The translations under genes were made by a program, and so were the position numbers. Positions 7,906-16,736 of a DNA stretch of 64,000 nt are shown here, one piece after another. The notes under the pieces are model-generated. The model did not search any database. It was not told the DNA's origin and worked only from the letters and a program-made list of their open reading frames with translations. How positions within the stretch are numbered: position 1 is the first letter of the stretch; every line of letters begins with the position of its first letter. This DNA is from Ensifer adhaerens (lineage in GTDB: Bacteria; Pseudomonadota; Alphaproteobacteria; Rhizobiales; Rhizobiaceae), in NCBI RefSeq assembly GCF_028993555.1, contig NZ_CP118611.1, forward strand, positions 310,001 through 374,000. Reading direction: 5' to 3'.

Positions 7906-8796
7906 ATGCAGAACCGGGCGCTCGAGATGGAAGTCTTCGTGACGATCGTCGAAGCCGGCAGCTTTTCGGCGGCTGCCCGGATCTTTTCGATGTCGCCATC
8001 GGCCGTCAGCAAGCTGGTCACGCGGCTTGAAAACCGCCTCGGCGTGCAGCTCGTCGTGCGCTCGACCCGCAGTTTCCGGCTGACGACGGAAGGCAGCGAT
8101 TTCTACAAGACGTCACGTTCCATCGTGCAGGAAATCGCCGAGGCGGAGGCAAACATCGCGCGAAAGGCCGAGGCCGTCGGCGGACTTCTGAAAGTCAGCA
8201 CCAACCTGCCGTTCGGCACGCATGTGCTCTCGCCGCTCGTCGTCCGGTTTCTCGATGAGAACCCGGGCATGCGCATCGATCTCGAGTTTAGCGACGAGTC
8301 CGTCGACCTGATTGCGGAGAAGACGGATATCGCCATTCGCGCAGGGCTCCTGCGCGATTCTTCGCTGCGGTCCCGTCGCTTGCTCGATTCACCAAGGCAT
8401 GTCGTCGCCTCGCCGGACTACCTGGCTCAACATGGCGAACCGGTGCGTCCGGAAGAATTGCGCAAGCACGCCTGCCTTACCTTTGGCGGCCGTCCGCATC
8501 TCAACACCTGGCAGTTCAAGGACCCGGTGGACGGGGCGTCGGTTCATGTCGATGTCGCCGGAAGGCTGGTCGTCAACAACGGCGAATCCATGCGCCACTT
8601 CGCAATGCAGGGAGCTGGCATCGCCAGGCTTTCCGCGTTTCATATCAGTCGCGATCTTGCCGAAGGGCGCCTTGTAAGCCTGCTTGTGCCCTGGGACGCC
8701 GGGGAGACCGAACCCATATCGGCAATCTATTCGGCCCAGACGCATGTGCCGCAGAGAATTCGCAGGTTCCTGGATTTCCTGGCGCGCGCGATCTGA
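7906..8796 (+). CDS. LysR-family transcriptional regulator
   Basis: This LysR-type regulator of 296 residues has an N-terminal winged helix-turn-helix at about residues 3-62 (GSFSAAARIFSMSPSAVSK followed by LENRLGVQLVVRSTRSF). A periplasmic-binding-protein-like effector domain occupies the rest. The ATG at 7906 is preceded by AAGGTG at 7894-7899; GTG at 7897 and ATG at 7900 also lie in frame but overlap this site. It diverges from the PRISE-type reductase gene, its most likely target. A shared motif also links it to the transketolase/amidohydrolase promoters. The effector-domain sequence is of the PgrR/DmlR-like type; the inducer is unknown. Confidence 0.88.
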   Translation: MQNRALEMEVFVTIVEAGSFSAAARIFSMSPSAVSKLVTRLENRLGVQLVVRSTRSFRLTTEGSDFYKTSRSIVQEIAEAEANIARKAEAVGGLLKVSTNLPFGTHVLSPLVVRFLDENPGMRIDLEFSDESVDLIAEKTDIAIRAGLLRDSSLRSRRLLDSPRHVVASPDYLAQHGEPVRPEELRKHACLTFGGRPHLNTWQFKDPVDGASVHVDVAGRLVVNNGESMRHFAMQGAGIARLSAFHISRDLAEGRLVSLLVPWDAGETEPISAIYSAQTHVPQRIRRFLDFLARAI

Positions 8797-8803
8797 CCAG
8801 AAA

Positions 8804-8832
8804 TTATCAATTGATAAATTATCACTTGATCA
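8804..8832. promoter_or_regulatory. Tandem palindromic operators upstream of tetR
   Basis: A perfect 14-bp palindrome, TTATCAATTGATAA (8804-8817), is followed after one base by a degenerate copy, TTATCACTTGATCA (8819-8832). The centres are 15 bp apart. The pair lies 138 bases before the TetR gene and is a likely autoregulatory site. A further partial match, TTATCAAT, occurs at 11503-11510. Confidence 0.6.
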
Positions 8833-8969
8833 GCTTTGTCGATGGTGTTACCTCTTGTGTCAGCTCAGGGAGAGAGCATGGGAGGTTCCCGGCCGTCGTT
8901 CCGGTCGGAGCCAAGTCTGATTTTCAAAGCATGAGGACTGACACCATCCGCGTGTCAGAACGATAGGCT

Positions 8970-9635
8970 ATGGCAAAAGCAGCACGAAAATACCTCGACG
9001 CGGCCGATCGCGAACAGCAGATCCTCGAATTTGCGATCGATTTCGTCGCCCAGCGAGGACTACGGTTCACGACGCGAGAGTTGGCTGACGCGCTGGGCGT
9101 TTCGCAGCCGTTGCTCTACCGCTATTTCAAGAACCGCGACGACCTGCTCCAGAAGATCTACGACGAAGTCTACCTGAAGCGTTGGGATCCGGGCTGGAAC
9201 GAACTGCTCGCCGATCGATCGCTGTCGATCCGCGAACGCCTTGTCCGTTACCTCAGGGCCTATACGGCTGCGATCCTCGATGAGCGCTGGATCCGGATCT
9301 TCATCGCATCGGCGCTGGAAGACCCGCAGATCACCCAGAAATATCTCGGCCTGCTGCACGAAACGACCTTTCCGCTGATCTTCGCCGAAATCGCGGCTGA
9401 AGCAGGTGTCGAGGTTCCGAAAGGCCCGAAGGCAGACGAACTGGTGCTTGAAATCGTCTGGGGTTTTCACTCCAGCTTCTTCTACATGGGCGTGCGAAAA
9501 TACGTTTACCGCAACAACATCCCGGATGATCTCGATCCGATTATCCGAGCGCGTGTCGAAGTGTTTGTCACTGGCCTTGCGGCGAGCATGGGTCATCTCG
9601 GACAGTTCCTGCCCGAGTTGGAGGTGGCCCGATGA
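8970..9635 (+). CDS. TetR/AcrR-family transcriptional regulator
   Basis: This is a 221-residue TetR-type repressor. The DNA-binding domain at about residues 12-60 contains the family pattern FTTRELADALGVSQPLLYRYFKNRDDLLQKI. The C-terminal part is helical and ligand-binding, with no recognisable subfamily. The stop codon overlaps the start of the next regulator gene (ATGA), so both are made from one message. The tandem palindromes at 8804-8832 are the most likely binding sites. Its position at the head of an SDR and sugar-transporter cluster suggests control of that cluster. Confidence 0.88.
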   Translation: MAKAARKYLDAADREQQILEFAIDFVAQRGLRFTTRELADALGVSQPLLYRYFKNRDDLLQKIYDEVYLKRWDPGWNELLADRSLSIRERLVRYLRAYTAAILDERWIRIFIASALEDPQITQKYLGLLHETTFPLIFAEIAAEAGVEVPKGPKADELVLEIVWGFHSSFFYMGVRKYVYRNNIPDDLDPIIRARVEVFVTGLAASMGHLGQFLPELEVAR

Positions 9636-10576
9636 ACAGCATCCAGGACCTCCGCGTCTTCTCGGAAATCGTCAAGTCGAACAGCTTTTCTCTCGCCGCC
9701 TCGAAGCTCGGCCTGTCGCCGGCAACGATGAGCGGACGGCTGAAGGCGCTTGAATGTCACTTCGGGGTGGCTCTCCTGAAGCGCACCACGCGTTCCTTGT
9801 GCCTGACGGAGGAGGGACGCTATCTCTTCGAAACGTCGCAGACCATCCTTGAGGATTTCGAGCGGCTCGACAAGACGATGCGTGCGCGCAAGAAAAATCC
9901 GAACGGAACGGTGACGATCGCAGCACCCACGGAATTCGGGCGGAAGTATCTGATCCCCTTGACCAGCGAGTTCGGCGCCGCGCATCCGGAAATCGGCTTC
10001 CGTCTCATCCTGGGTGAAGACGACGTCAATCTGGTCGACGACGATTGCGATATCGTCATTCGCTTCGGTGCCGTGCCCGACAGCGCAATGACCACCCGTA
10101 AGCTCGGTGAGAACCCGATGGTCATCTGTGCGGCTCCCGACTACCTGGTGCGTGTGGGGGCGCTGGAACTACCTTCCGACCTCGTCGCGCATAACTGTCT
10201 CGTCTATCTCGACGGTAAGACCGCTGCTGACAAATGGGGTTTTGCCGTCGATGGCGAACCGACGCTCGTCCGCGTCAGCGGCAACCGCATCGTCTCCGAC
10301 AGGCAGGCGCTGATCGACCTTGCCAAGGCCGGCCAAGGGCTCATTCGCGTGTCGTCCTGGGATGTCGCGCGCGAACTGGAAGAGGGAACGCTGGTCGCGG
10401 TCCTCAGGGACTTCGACTGCGACCCCGAAATCATCCATCTCTTGTCTGAACCGAGACACCGCCTGCCTCTGCGGACGGCCGAGTTCATCGATTTTCTCCT
10501 GCAGCGCGTGAAGCGCCTGAGCCGCAGCGCGGAGCTCTGCAGGACCGAGTACCCAAGGCTGCGCGGCGCCGCCTGA
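9632..10576 (+). CDS. LysR-family transcriptional regulator
   Basis: This LysR-type regulator of 314 residues has a helix-turn-helix at about residues 1-60 (NSFSLAASKLGLSPATMSGRLKALE) and an effector-binding domain behind it. It overlaps the TetR gene by four bases, so translation is coupled. That is unusual, since LysR genes are generally autonomous and divergent from their targets. Two regulators of different families made together suggest that two signals are integrated for the downstream SDR and transporter genes. No T-N11-A box is obvious in the 78 bases after it. Confidence 0.87.
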   Translation: MNSIQDLRVFSEIVKSNSFSLAASKLGLSPATMSGRLKALECHFGVALLKRTTRSLCLTEEGRYLFETSQTILEDFERLDKTMRARKKNPNGTVTIAAPTEFGRKYLIPLTSEFGAAHPEIGFRLILGEDDVNLVDDDCDIVIRFGAVPDSAMTTRKLGENPMVICAAPDYLVRVGALELPSDLVAHNCLVYLDGKTAADKWGFAVDGEPTLVRVSGNRIVSDRQALIDLAKAGQGLIRVSSWDVARELEEGTLVAVLRDFDCDPEIIHLLSEPRHRLPLRTAEFIDFLLQRVKRLSRSAELCRTEYPRLRGAA

Positions 10577-10654
10577 GCGCATTTCACATCGCCCTTATTT
10601 CCGACGGTGCGTCTTTCCCGACCACCGAACGACGACGCATGGAGATTTTTTGAA

Positions 10655-11437
10655 ATGGACTATGGTCTTGCCGGCAAGCAGGTGTTGATAACGGGTGGCG
10701 CCACGGGCATTGGGCGCGCCATCGCCTCGCTCTTTCTCGCGGAGGGAGCGGATGTCACGGTCAGCGGCATCAGCGCCGCCGAGGTCGAAGAAGCCCTCGC
10801 CGTTCTTGGCAAGCGTTGCCGTGGGATCGCCGGGGATCTGACGGTCGCGGGTGAGGCCGAGAGGCTTTATGCCTTTGCTTCGTCCCATCGCCCTGTCGAT
10901 ATTCTGATCAACAGCATCGGCATCTTCGAAGTCCGCGATTTCTTCGAGACGACGGACGAGCACTGGTTTCGCTACTTCGATGTGAACGTCATGACCGGCG
11001 TGCGCATGTCGCGGCTGGTCCTGAAGGACATGCTGGCGCGCGGCGAAGGCAGTGTCGTCTTCATCAGCAGCGAAAGCGCCGTCAAGCCGCAGCCCTGGAT
11101 GGCGCATTACGGCGCCATGAAGACTTGCCTGCTCGGTCTGTCGCGCGCGCTTGCCGAGCTGACGAAGGGCACCCGGGTCAGGGTCAACACCATCCTGCCG
11201 GGCCCGACCAACACCGAAGCGGTGCGCCGCTACCACCAGGAAATCGCCGATGAGAAGGGCACGACCCGCGACACCGTCGTCTCCGATTACTTCGACGAAA
11301 CCGAGCCGACGTCGCTCATCAGGCGGATGATCGAGCCGGACGAAGTGGCGCGCAGCGTCGTGCATCTGGCGGCAAGCCCGCACCTCAACGGCATGGCGAT
11401 GCGTGCGGAAGGCGGCACCATCCGGGCCATTCTCTGA
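10655..11437 (+). CDS. Short-chain dehydrogenase/reductase
   Basis: This classical SDR of 260 residues has the NAD(P) motif TGGATGIGR near residue 12, the NSIG segment in place of NNAG, a catalytic serine in FISSESA, and the active-site pair in YGAMK (YxxxK). The start is the ATG at 10655, with GGAG ten bases upstream; in-frame codons upstream from 10607 do not look like the family. It is probably an alcohol or sugar dehydrogenase for the substrate imported by the transporter downstream. It stands first in the structural part of the cluster. Confidence 0.85.
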   Translation: MDYGLAGKQVLITGGATGIGRAIASLFLAEGADVTVSGISAAEVEEALAVLGKRCRGIAGDLTVAGEAERLYAFASSHRPVDILINSIGIFEVRDFFETTDEHWFRYFDVNVMTGVRMSRLVLKDMLARGEGSVVFISSESAVKPQPWMAHYGAMKTCLLGLSRALAELTKGTRVRVNTILPGPTNTEAVRRYHQEIADEKGTTRDTVVSDYFDETEPTSLIRRMIEPDEVARSVVHLAASPHLNGMAMRAEGGTIRAIL

Positions 11438-11441
11438 GCCT

Positions 11442-11460
11442 TCTTCAGCGGCGCTGAAGA
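11442..11460. repeat. 19-bp perfect palindrome between two SDR genes
   Basis: TCTTCAGCG (11442-11450) and CGCTGAAGA (11452-11460) are exact complements around one base. The palindrome begins four bases after the upstream stop codon and is not followed by a T-run. It may be an internal operator or an mRNA-stabilising stem-loop. Confidence 0.5.
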
Positions 11461-11537
11461 GTGAATTCAGGGCAACGTCCTCAATCGCCGGCGCCAATCG
11501 GTTTATCAATAAAATCAGCAGGTTTCGGGAGGTGCAG

Positions 11538-12302
11538 GTGAACAGATTTGATCTTGGCGGCAAGCGTGCCTTCGTCACCGGCGCCGGAAGTGGCCTGGGA
11601 CAGGCGATTGCAATTGCGCTTGCCGAAGCGGGGGCCGATGTCGCCTGCTTCGACCTGCCGGGTGCCGTCGGTCAGGACGAGACGCTTGACGCGATCTCTT
11701 CCGCCGGCCGGGTAGCACTGGCTCTTGACGGCGACGTCACCGAGCGCAGCTCGATTGAAGCCGCGTTCGACCGCGCCGAGCGGGAGTTGGGCGAGATCGA
11801 TATCGCCGTCAACAGCGCCGGCATCGCCAACGTCAGTGCCGCCGAGACGATGCCGCAGTCGCAGTTTTTGCGGATGATGGACATCAACCTCAACGGGCTC
11901 TTCTGGTCCTGTCAGGTCGAGGGCCGTCGCATGCTCGAGCGTGGCCGCGGCTCCATCCTCAACATGGCATCGATCTGTGGTTCGACCGCCATCGCTGGCC
12001 TTGAGCAGGCGCACTACGACGCGACGAAGGCGGCGGTGATCCGCCTGACGAAGAGCCTTGCGGCCGAATGGGCCGAGCGGGGCGTGCGCGTCAACTGCCT
12101 GAGCCCGGGCTTCATGGCAACGCCCATGAACAGCCGGCCGGAAGTGGCCGAGAACGTCCGCAAGTTCGCCGAGATGACGCCGATGAAACGCATGGGGCAG
12201 CCACACGAAGTGGGCGGGCCGGCGGTTTTCCTCGCGAGCGAGGCGGCGAGTTACTGCACCGGTGTCGATCTCAACATCGACGGCGGCTTTCTATCAATCT
12301 GA
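11538..12302 (+). CDS. Short-chain dehydrogenase/reductase
   Basis: This classical SDR of 254 residues has TGAGSGLG near residue 12, an NSAG segment, a serine in LNMASICGS and the catalytic YDATK (YxxxK). The C-terminal CTGVDLNIDGGF is typical. I chose the GTG at 11538 because GGGAGGTG ends only three bases before it and the protein then begins like its relatives (VNRFDLGGKRAFVTG); no suitable ATG exists nearby. It lies 22 bases before the binding-protein gene, so it is cotranscribed with the sugar transporter. It is probably a sugar or polyol dehydrogenase. Confidence 0.85.
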   Translation: MNRFDLGGKRAFVTGAGSGLGQAIAIALAEAGADVACFDLPGAVGQDETLDAISSAGRVALALDGDVTERSSIEAAFDRAERELGEIDIAVNSAGIANVSAAETMPQSQFLRMMDINLNGLFWSCQVEGRRMLERGRGSILNMASICGSTAIAGLEQAHYDATKAAVIRLTKSLAAEWAERGVRVNCLSPGFMATPMNSRPEVAENVRKFAEMTPMKRMGQPHEVGGPAVFLASEAASYCTGVDLNIDGGFLSI

Positions 12303-12324
12303 CGACAGAGTGGGAGGAGAAATC

Positions 12325-13260
12325 ATGTCGACAGTTCTGAAATTCACCAGCGCCGCGATCATCGCCTTGTTGGCCGCGTCACCGGCGCTCGCCAAGCCCG
12401 TGAAGATCGGCTGGGTGCAGGGCAACGCCGCCTTCCAGGCGGAACAGCGCACCCAGGACGGTTTCAAGAAGTACCTGACGGAGAACAATATCGATGATTG
12501 GGAAGTGACCTATCTCGACTCTGCGGGATCTGCAGAGAAAGTCGCCAACAACATCGAGGATGCCGTCAACCGCGGGGTCGACGTCATCTACGTGACCTAC
12601 GCGGACTTGCGCGCGTCCAGCAACGCGCTCAAGGGCGCGGAATCGGCGCACATTCCGGTCTACACCGTCGACTCCGGCTGGATCCCCGGCTCGACCGCAG
12701 ACATCACCACCAACAACTGGCAGATGTCCGCCGAAGTATCGTTGAGCCTGATCAGCCAGATGAAGGGCAAGGGCAACCTCATCATCATCACCACCGACAA
12801 GATCAAGCCGGTGCGCGAGCGCACCGACACGCTGCGGGCGATCCTGAAGGAGTATCCCGACATCAAGGTCATCGGCGAATACAATTTCGACGTCGCCAAC
12901 TTCTATCAGGAAACGCTGAACGCCGTGCAGGACTTCGCCACGCGCTATGGCGAAGAGATCAACGCCGTCTGGACGCCCTGGGACGAGCCGGCACAAGCGG
13001 CGATCACCGCGCTCCAGGGCGCCGGGCTGAACGTGCCGGTCTCGGGCATGGACGGACACCCGGAAGCGATCAAGGCGATCTGCGAGCCGAACTCGATGTT
13101 TGTTGCGACCGGACGGCAGCAGTTCGAGGAGTGGGGCGTGAACCTTGCGACCTACGCCAAGCGGGTGATGCTGGACGGTGACCATCCGAAGGAAGTCACC
13201 AACGGCAAGGACATCGTCTACTACGGTGCCACGCTCTTCACCAAGGACAACTGCAAGTGA
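12325..13260 (+). CDS. Sugar ABC transporter, periplasmic binding protein (RbsB type)
   Basis: This substrate-binding protein of 311 residues belongs to the ribose/galactose-type (Peripla_BP_4) family. It has a clear signal peptide, with hydrophobic residues 8-20 and likely cleavage after SPALA at residue 23. The mature protein starts KPVKIGWVQGNAAFQ, the first strand of the fold. The ATG at 12325 follows GGGAGGA. It captures the cluster's sugar-like substrate in the periplasm and delivers it to the permease at 14841. A stem-loop after the stop codon probably protects this part of the message. Confidence 0.88.
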   Translation: MSTVLKFTSAAIIALLAASPALAKPVKIGWVQGNAAFQAEQRTQDGFKKYLTENNIDDWEVTYLDSAGSAEKVANNIEDAVNRGVDVIYVTYADLRASSNALKGAESAHIPVYTVDSGWIPGSTADITTNNWQMSAEVSLSLISQMKGKGNLIIITTDKIKPVRERTDTLRAILKEYPDIKVIGEYNFDVANFYQETLNAVQDFATRYGEEINAVWTPWDEPAQAAITALQGAGLNVPVSGMDGHPEAIKAICEPNSMFVATGRQQFEEWGVNLATYAKRVMLDGDHPKEVTNGKDIVYYGATLFTKDNCK

Positions 13261-13267
13261 ACCGGCC

Positions 13268-13292
13268 GGGCGGGCGGTGCTGCCGCCCGTCC
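13268..13292 (+). other. Intercistronic stem-loop after the binding-protein gene
   Basis: The core GGGCGG (13272-13277) pairs with CCGCCC (13283-13288) around TGCTG, and pairing extends to a 10-bp stem with one G-T pair. There is no T-run, so an mRNA stabiliser or partial terminator is more likely than full termination. Confidence 0.6.
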
Positions 13293-13308
13293 ATTTCGGA
13301 GGTGCGAC

Positions 13309-14844
13309 ATGTCGATTGTTCTTGAGAACATCACCAAGCAATGGCCGGGCACGCTCGCGCTCGATGGCGTATCCATCGAGATCGTCGAGGGTCGCGTGCA
13401 TGGCATCGTCGGCGAGAACGGCGCCGGCAAGACGACGCTCGTCAGTATCTTGAGCGGTGCCGTCCAGCCGACGGCCGGCACGCTCAGCATGGCGGGCCAG
13501 CCGGTCGCTTTCGAAAACCCGGCGGCGGCCGTGGCAAACGGCGTTTCGCTCGTATCACAGGAGGGCAGCCTCGTTCCGCATCTGACCGGGGCGGAGAACA
13601 TCTGTCTCGGCTTCGAGCCGGTGAAGAGCCGGTTCTTCATCAACCGACGCGAGGTTCAGCGGCAGGCGGAAGAGCTGGCGAAACAGTGGTTTCCGGAAAC
13701 GGCAATCGCGCTCAACCGCAAGGTCGACGAGCTTCCCTATGCCGACCAGAAGGTCATCGAAATCCTTCGCGCCTTGCACTCGCGCCCAAAGGTTCTGATC
13801 CTTGACGAGCCGACGGCGACGCTGCCGGCCAAGGAAAAGCAGAGCCTCTGGACGCTGATCCGCCAATTGTCCGATGCCGGCATGGCGGTCGTCCTCATCA
13901 GTCACTTCCTGCAGGAGGTCATCGATCTTTGCGACGAGATCACCGTGCTGCAGGACGGCCGCAAGGTGAGCCACCTTTCCAATGCCGGGCACGAGGTCAC
14001 CGAGCGTCAGTTGATCGACCTCATGCTCAATCGCGGTCAGGCCGGCAATCAGCATCGTCTGCTCGATGGCACATTGACGGAGCGCACACTCGCGGCCGAC
14101 GCGGAGATCGTCGTCGATATCGAGGGCTGGCAAGGCGAGCGTTTCCATGTGAACGGCCTTGAAGTTCGCAGTGGCGAGATCGTCGGTCTGATCGGCCTGA
14201 CCGGTTCGGGGCATTTCGAATTCGCCCAGTCGCTGTTCGAGCCGCGCCTGGCGACGGCCGGTCGATACCGGTTCAAGAGCAAGGACGTCGGGCGGGCCAG
14301 CGTGCGGGACATGAAACGCTGTGGTGCTGCGCTTATCCCGGATCACCGGATGATCAATGCGATGATCGGCGACTGGACGGTGCGGGAAAACATGTCGATG
14401 GCCGGCATTCAGGAGACGAGCCTCAAGCCTTTCGGAATTGTTCAGAACGGCCGCGAGCGCGCCGAGACGCACCGCCTGATCAAGCGGCTGAACATCAAGA
14501 CGTCGAGTGCGGAGACCAAGATCGTCGAGCTCAGTGGCGGCAACAAGCAGAAGGTCTCCGTCGCCAAATGGCAGTTCGCTTCCGAGGGCAAATACAAGCT
14601 CTTTGTCTTTCTCGAACCGACCGAAGGCGTGGACGTCGGCGCAAAGCGCGAGATCCACGACCTCATCGTCGCGCTCGCCGAACGCGGCGCGGCTGTCATC
14701 GTGGCGTCGAGCGATCTCCTTGAAATCGCCCATGTGGCCGACCGGGTCGTGGCGTTCAGGAATGGCCGGGACGCCGACCAGATTGCCCGGCGCGACTTCA
14801 GCGAGGCCGTCTTCATCAATGCAATTGCGGGGGTAACCCAATGA
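13309..14844 (+). CDS. Sugar ABC transporter, double ATPase (RbsA type)
   Basis: This 511-residue protein has two fused nucleotide-binding domains, as in RbsA/MglA. The first half carries Walker A GENGAGKTT at about residue 40 and Walker B VLILDEPTA, with a degenerate signature (LPYADQ instead of LSxGxQ). The second half has a degenerate Walker A (GLTGSGHFEF lacks the GK[ST] lysine) but a good signature, LSGGNKQK, and FLEPTEGVDVGAK. This asymmetry is normal for the family, so one composite site is probably active. It powers the permease encoded with a four-base overlap downstream. Confidence 0.88.
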   Translation: MSIVLENITKQWPGTLALDGVSIEIVEGRVHGIVGENGAGKTTLVSILSGAVQPTAGTLSMAGQPVAFENPAAAVANGVSLVSQEGSLVPHLTGAENICLGFEPVKSRFFINRREVQRQAEELAKQWFPETAIALNRKVDELPYADQKVIEILRALHSRPKVLILDEPTATLPAKEKQSLWTLIRQLSDAGMAVVLISHFLQEVIDLCDEITVLQDGRKVSHLSNAGHEVTERQLIDLMLNRGQAGNQHRLLDGTLTERTLAADAEIVVDIEGWQGERFHVNGLEVRSGEIVGLIGLTGSGHFEFAQSLFEPRLATAGRYRFKSKDVGRASVRDMKRCGAALIPDHRMINAMIGDWTVRENMSMAGIQETSLKPFGIVQNGRERAETHRLIKRLNIKTSSAETKIVELSGGNKQKVSVAKWQFASEGKYKLFVFLEPTEGVDVGAKREIHDLIVALAERGAAVIVASSDLLEIAHVADRVVAFRNGRDADQIARRDFSEAVFINAIAGVTQ

Positions 14845-15830
14845 CCATGACAACGACTATTGCCCAGGAGAAAGCGTCCCACCCGATGCGCATTGGCACA
14901 CTCATCCAGAAATACAGCACGCTTGCCGTTCTGATCATCCTTTTCCTGGCTTTCGCAATCGGCACGGATCGGTTTTTCACCGGCACCAATCTCGTCAACA
15001 TCCTCCAGCAGATCTCGATGCTGACCATCGTTGCCGTCGGTCTGACCTTTGGGTTCGCCGCCAAGGAGATGGATCTTTCCGTCGGCTATGTCGTTGGTCT
15101 CGCCGGCTTGCTGGCGCCCCTCTTGATGGTGGCCGGTGTGCCGATCCCCTTGTCGATCGTCGGCGCGCTCGTTGCTGGCCTTGCCGTCGGCCTCATCAAT
15201 TCGGCGCTCGTCGTCGGCGTCGGTGTGCCGTCGCTGATCGCGACACTTGCGGCCGGTTCCATTCTTTGGGGCATCAATTTCATGATCTCCGGCGGTCGCG
15301 CGATCTATGGCGGCATTCCCGCAGACTATCTGGCTGTCGGCCAGGGCAAGGTCTTGGGCATCCTGCCCTATCCGGCGCTGATCATGCTGGTCATCGTTGG
15401 CAGTTCGTGGTTCGTCATGGAGCGCACGACCTTCGGCCGCTATCTCTATGCCGTCGGTGGCAACGCACGCGCCGCCGAGCTTTCGGGGATCAAGGTCCGT
15501 TCCTATCGGGTCTATGGGCTGGCGCTGAGTTCGCTCTTTGCAGCCATTTCCGGGATCATCCTTTCGGCCCGGCTCGGTTCTGGCCAGCCGAATGGGGGTG
15601 AAACCTATCTCCTGGATGGTCTGGCCGCGGTGTTCATCGGCATGACGATGCTTCGGCCCGGCACCGCCACCGTCATGGGCACGTTCTTCGGAGCGCTGCT
15701 GATCGGTATCATGAACAACGGTCTCAACCTCGTGGGCATGGACACCTACGTGCAGAGCATCGTCAAGGGCATCATCATCGTCATCGCCGTGTCGGTGGTC
15801 TCCCGTACGACAAAGCTGAAGCTCCTCTGA
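14841..15830 (+). CDS. Sugar ABC transporter, permease (RbsC type)
   Basis: This inner-membrane permease of 329 residues has about eight to ten hydrophobic helices, typical of the BPD_transp_2 family. Conserved features are GLTFGFAAKEMDLSVG in the first third and the RAAELSGIKV cytoplasmic coupling segment at about residue 210. The gene overlaps the ATPase gene by four bases (ATGA). A second ATG two codons in could also serve as the start. It completes the importer formed with the binding protein and ATPase. Confidence 0.88.
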   Translation: MTMTTTIAQEKASHPMRIGTLIQKYSTLAVLIILFLAFAIGTDRFFTGTNLVNILQQISMLTIVAVGLTFGFAAKEMDLSVGYVVGLAGLLAPLLMVAGVPIPLSIVGALVAGLAVGLINSALVVGVGVPSLIATLAAGSILWGINFMISGGRAIYGGIPADYLAVGQGKVLGILPYPALIMLVIVGSSWFVMERTTFGRYLYAVGGNARAAELSGIKVRSYRVYGLALSSLFAAISGIILSARLGSGQPNGGETYLLDGLAAVFIGMTMLRPGTATVMGTFFGALLIGIMNNGLNLVGMDTYVQSIVKGIIIVIAVSVVSRTTKLKLL

Positions 15831-15934
15831 CCAAACGGCCGAGGGGAGAATGCAGAAGAAGCCTTGACGCGCTCCTCGATTGCCGTGGCATCCTTGCCGC
15901 GGCCATCGGGAAGCATGTGGAGGAGACTGCAGCC

Positions 15935-16723
15935 ATGAACCTGAACCTCAAAGACAAGGTCGTCATCGTCACCGGCGCAAGCTCCGGCATCGGGCTGGAA
16001 ACGGCGAAGGCGTTTCTGGCAGAAGGTGCCCGCGTGCTGGGTGTCAGCCGTGACATGGCGCCTGTGAAAGACCTCGCAGCGGATGACCACTGGCGGGTGT
16101 GCCAAGTAGATCTTGGGGAAAAGGGGGCTGGGGAGGCCGCCGCAGACGCGGCACTCAAAGCCTTCGGCCGCATCGACGTGCTCTTCAACAATGCCGGCAT
16201 CTGTCCGACGCGAGGCGGTTTTCTCGACGTTTCGGACGAGGACTGGGCGCAGACGTTCAATGTCAATCTGATCGGCTATGTCCGCATGGCGCGGGCTGTC
16301 TTGCCGACGATGCTCGCACAGAAGAAGGGCGTGCTTATCCATTGTGGTTCGGAGGCTGGGCGGATGCCGCACCCGCTGCTGCCGGATTACAGCACCTCCA
16401 AGGCGGCGATTGCCCTTTTGTCGAAGGCGCTTGCCCGGGAATTCACGCCCAAAGGCGTCCGCTCGAATGTGGTCGCGCCCGCCCACATACGCACAGAGCT
16501 CTGGGACCGCCCGGGCGGGTTCCTTCATGCGCTTGCGGAGCGCTACGGCACGACGATCGACGGCGCCGTGGATGCGTTTCTCGCCGAATCCAGACTGCCC
16601 GCGGGGCGGCTCGGAACCGCCCGCGACGTGGCCACGGCGGTCCTTTACTTGGCCTCGGATCTCTCCGAGTTCATCAGCGGCGACGTGATCAATATCGATG
16701 GCGGGGTCATACCCACCACATGA
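15935..16723 (+). CDS. Short-chain dehydrogenase/reductase
   Basis: This classical SDR of 262 residues has TGASSGIG near residue 14, NNAG at about residue 84, a catalytic serine in IHCGSEA and YSTSK as the YxxxK site. The C-terminus GDVINIDGG is typical. The ATG at 15935 follows GGAGGAGA with eight-base spacing; a GTG at 15917 would begin within that ribosome binding site. It is the third SDR of the cluster, which suggests a series of oxidations or an epimerisation by oxidation and reduction of one imported sugar. Confidence 0.83.
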   Translation: MNLNLKDKVVIVTGASSGIGLETAKAFLAEGARVLGVSRDMAPVKDLAADDHWRVCQVDLGEKGAGEAAADAALKAFGRIDVLFNNAGICPTRGGFLDVSDEDWAQTFNVNLIGYVRMARAVLPTMLAQKKGVLIHCGSEAGRMPHPLLPDYSTSKAAIALLSKALAREFTPKGVRSNVVAPAHIRTELWDRPGGFLHALAERYGTTIDGAVDAFLAESRLPAGRLGTARDVATAVLYLASDLSEFISGDVINIDGGVIPTT

Positions 16724-16736
16724 CGGAGAAATCGGG

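Noticed and set aside
13309..14844. Degenerate Walker A in the second half and degenerate signature in the first half of the RbsA-type ATPase, as a sign of inactivation
   Set aside because: This asymmetry is normal for fused sugar-importer ATPases, where one composite site is catalytic.
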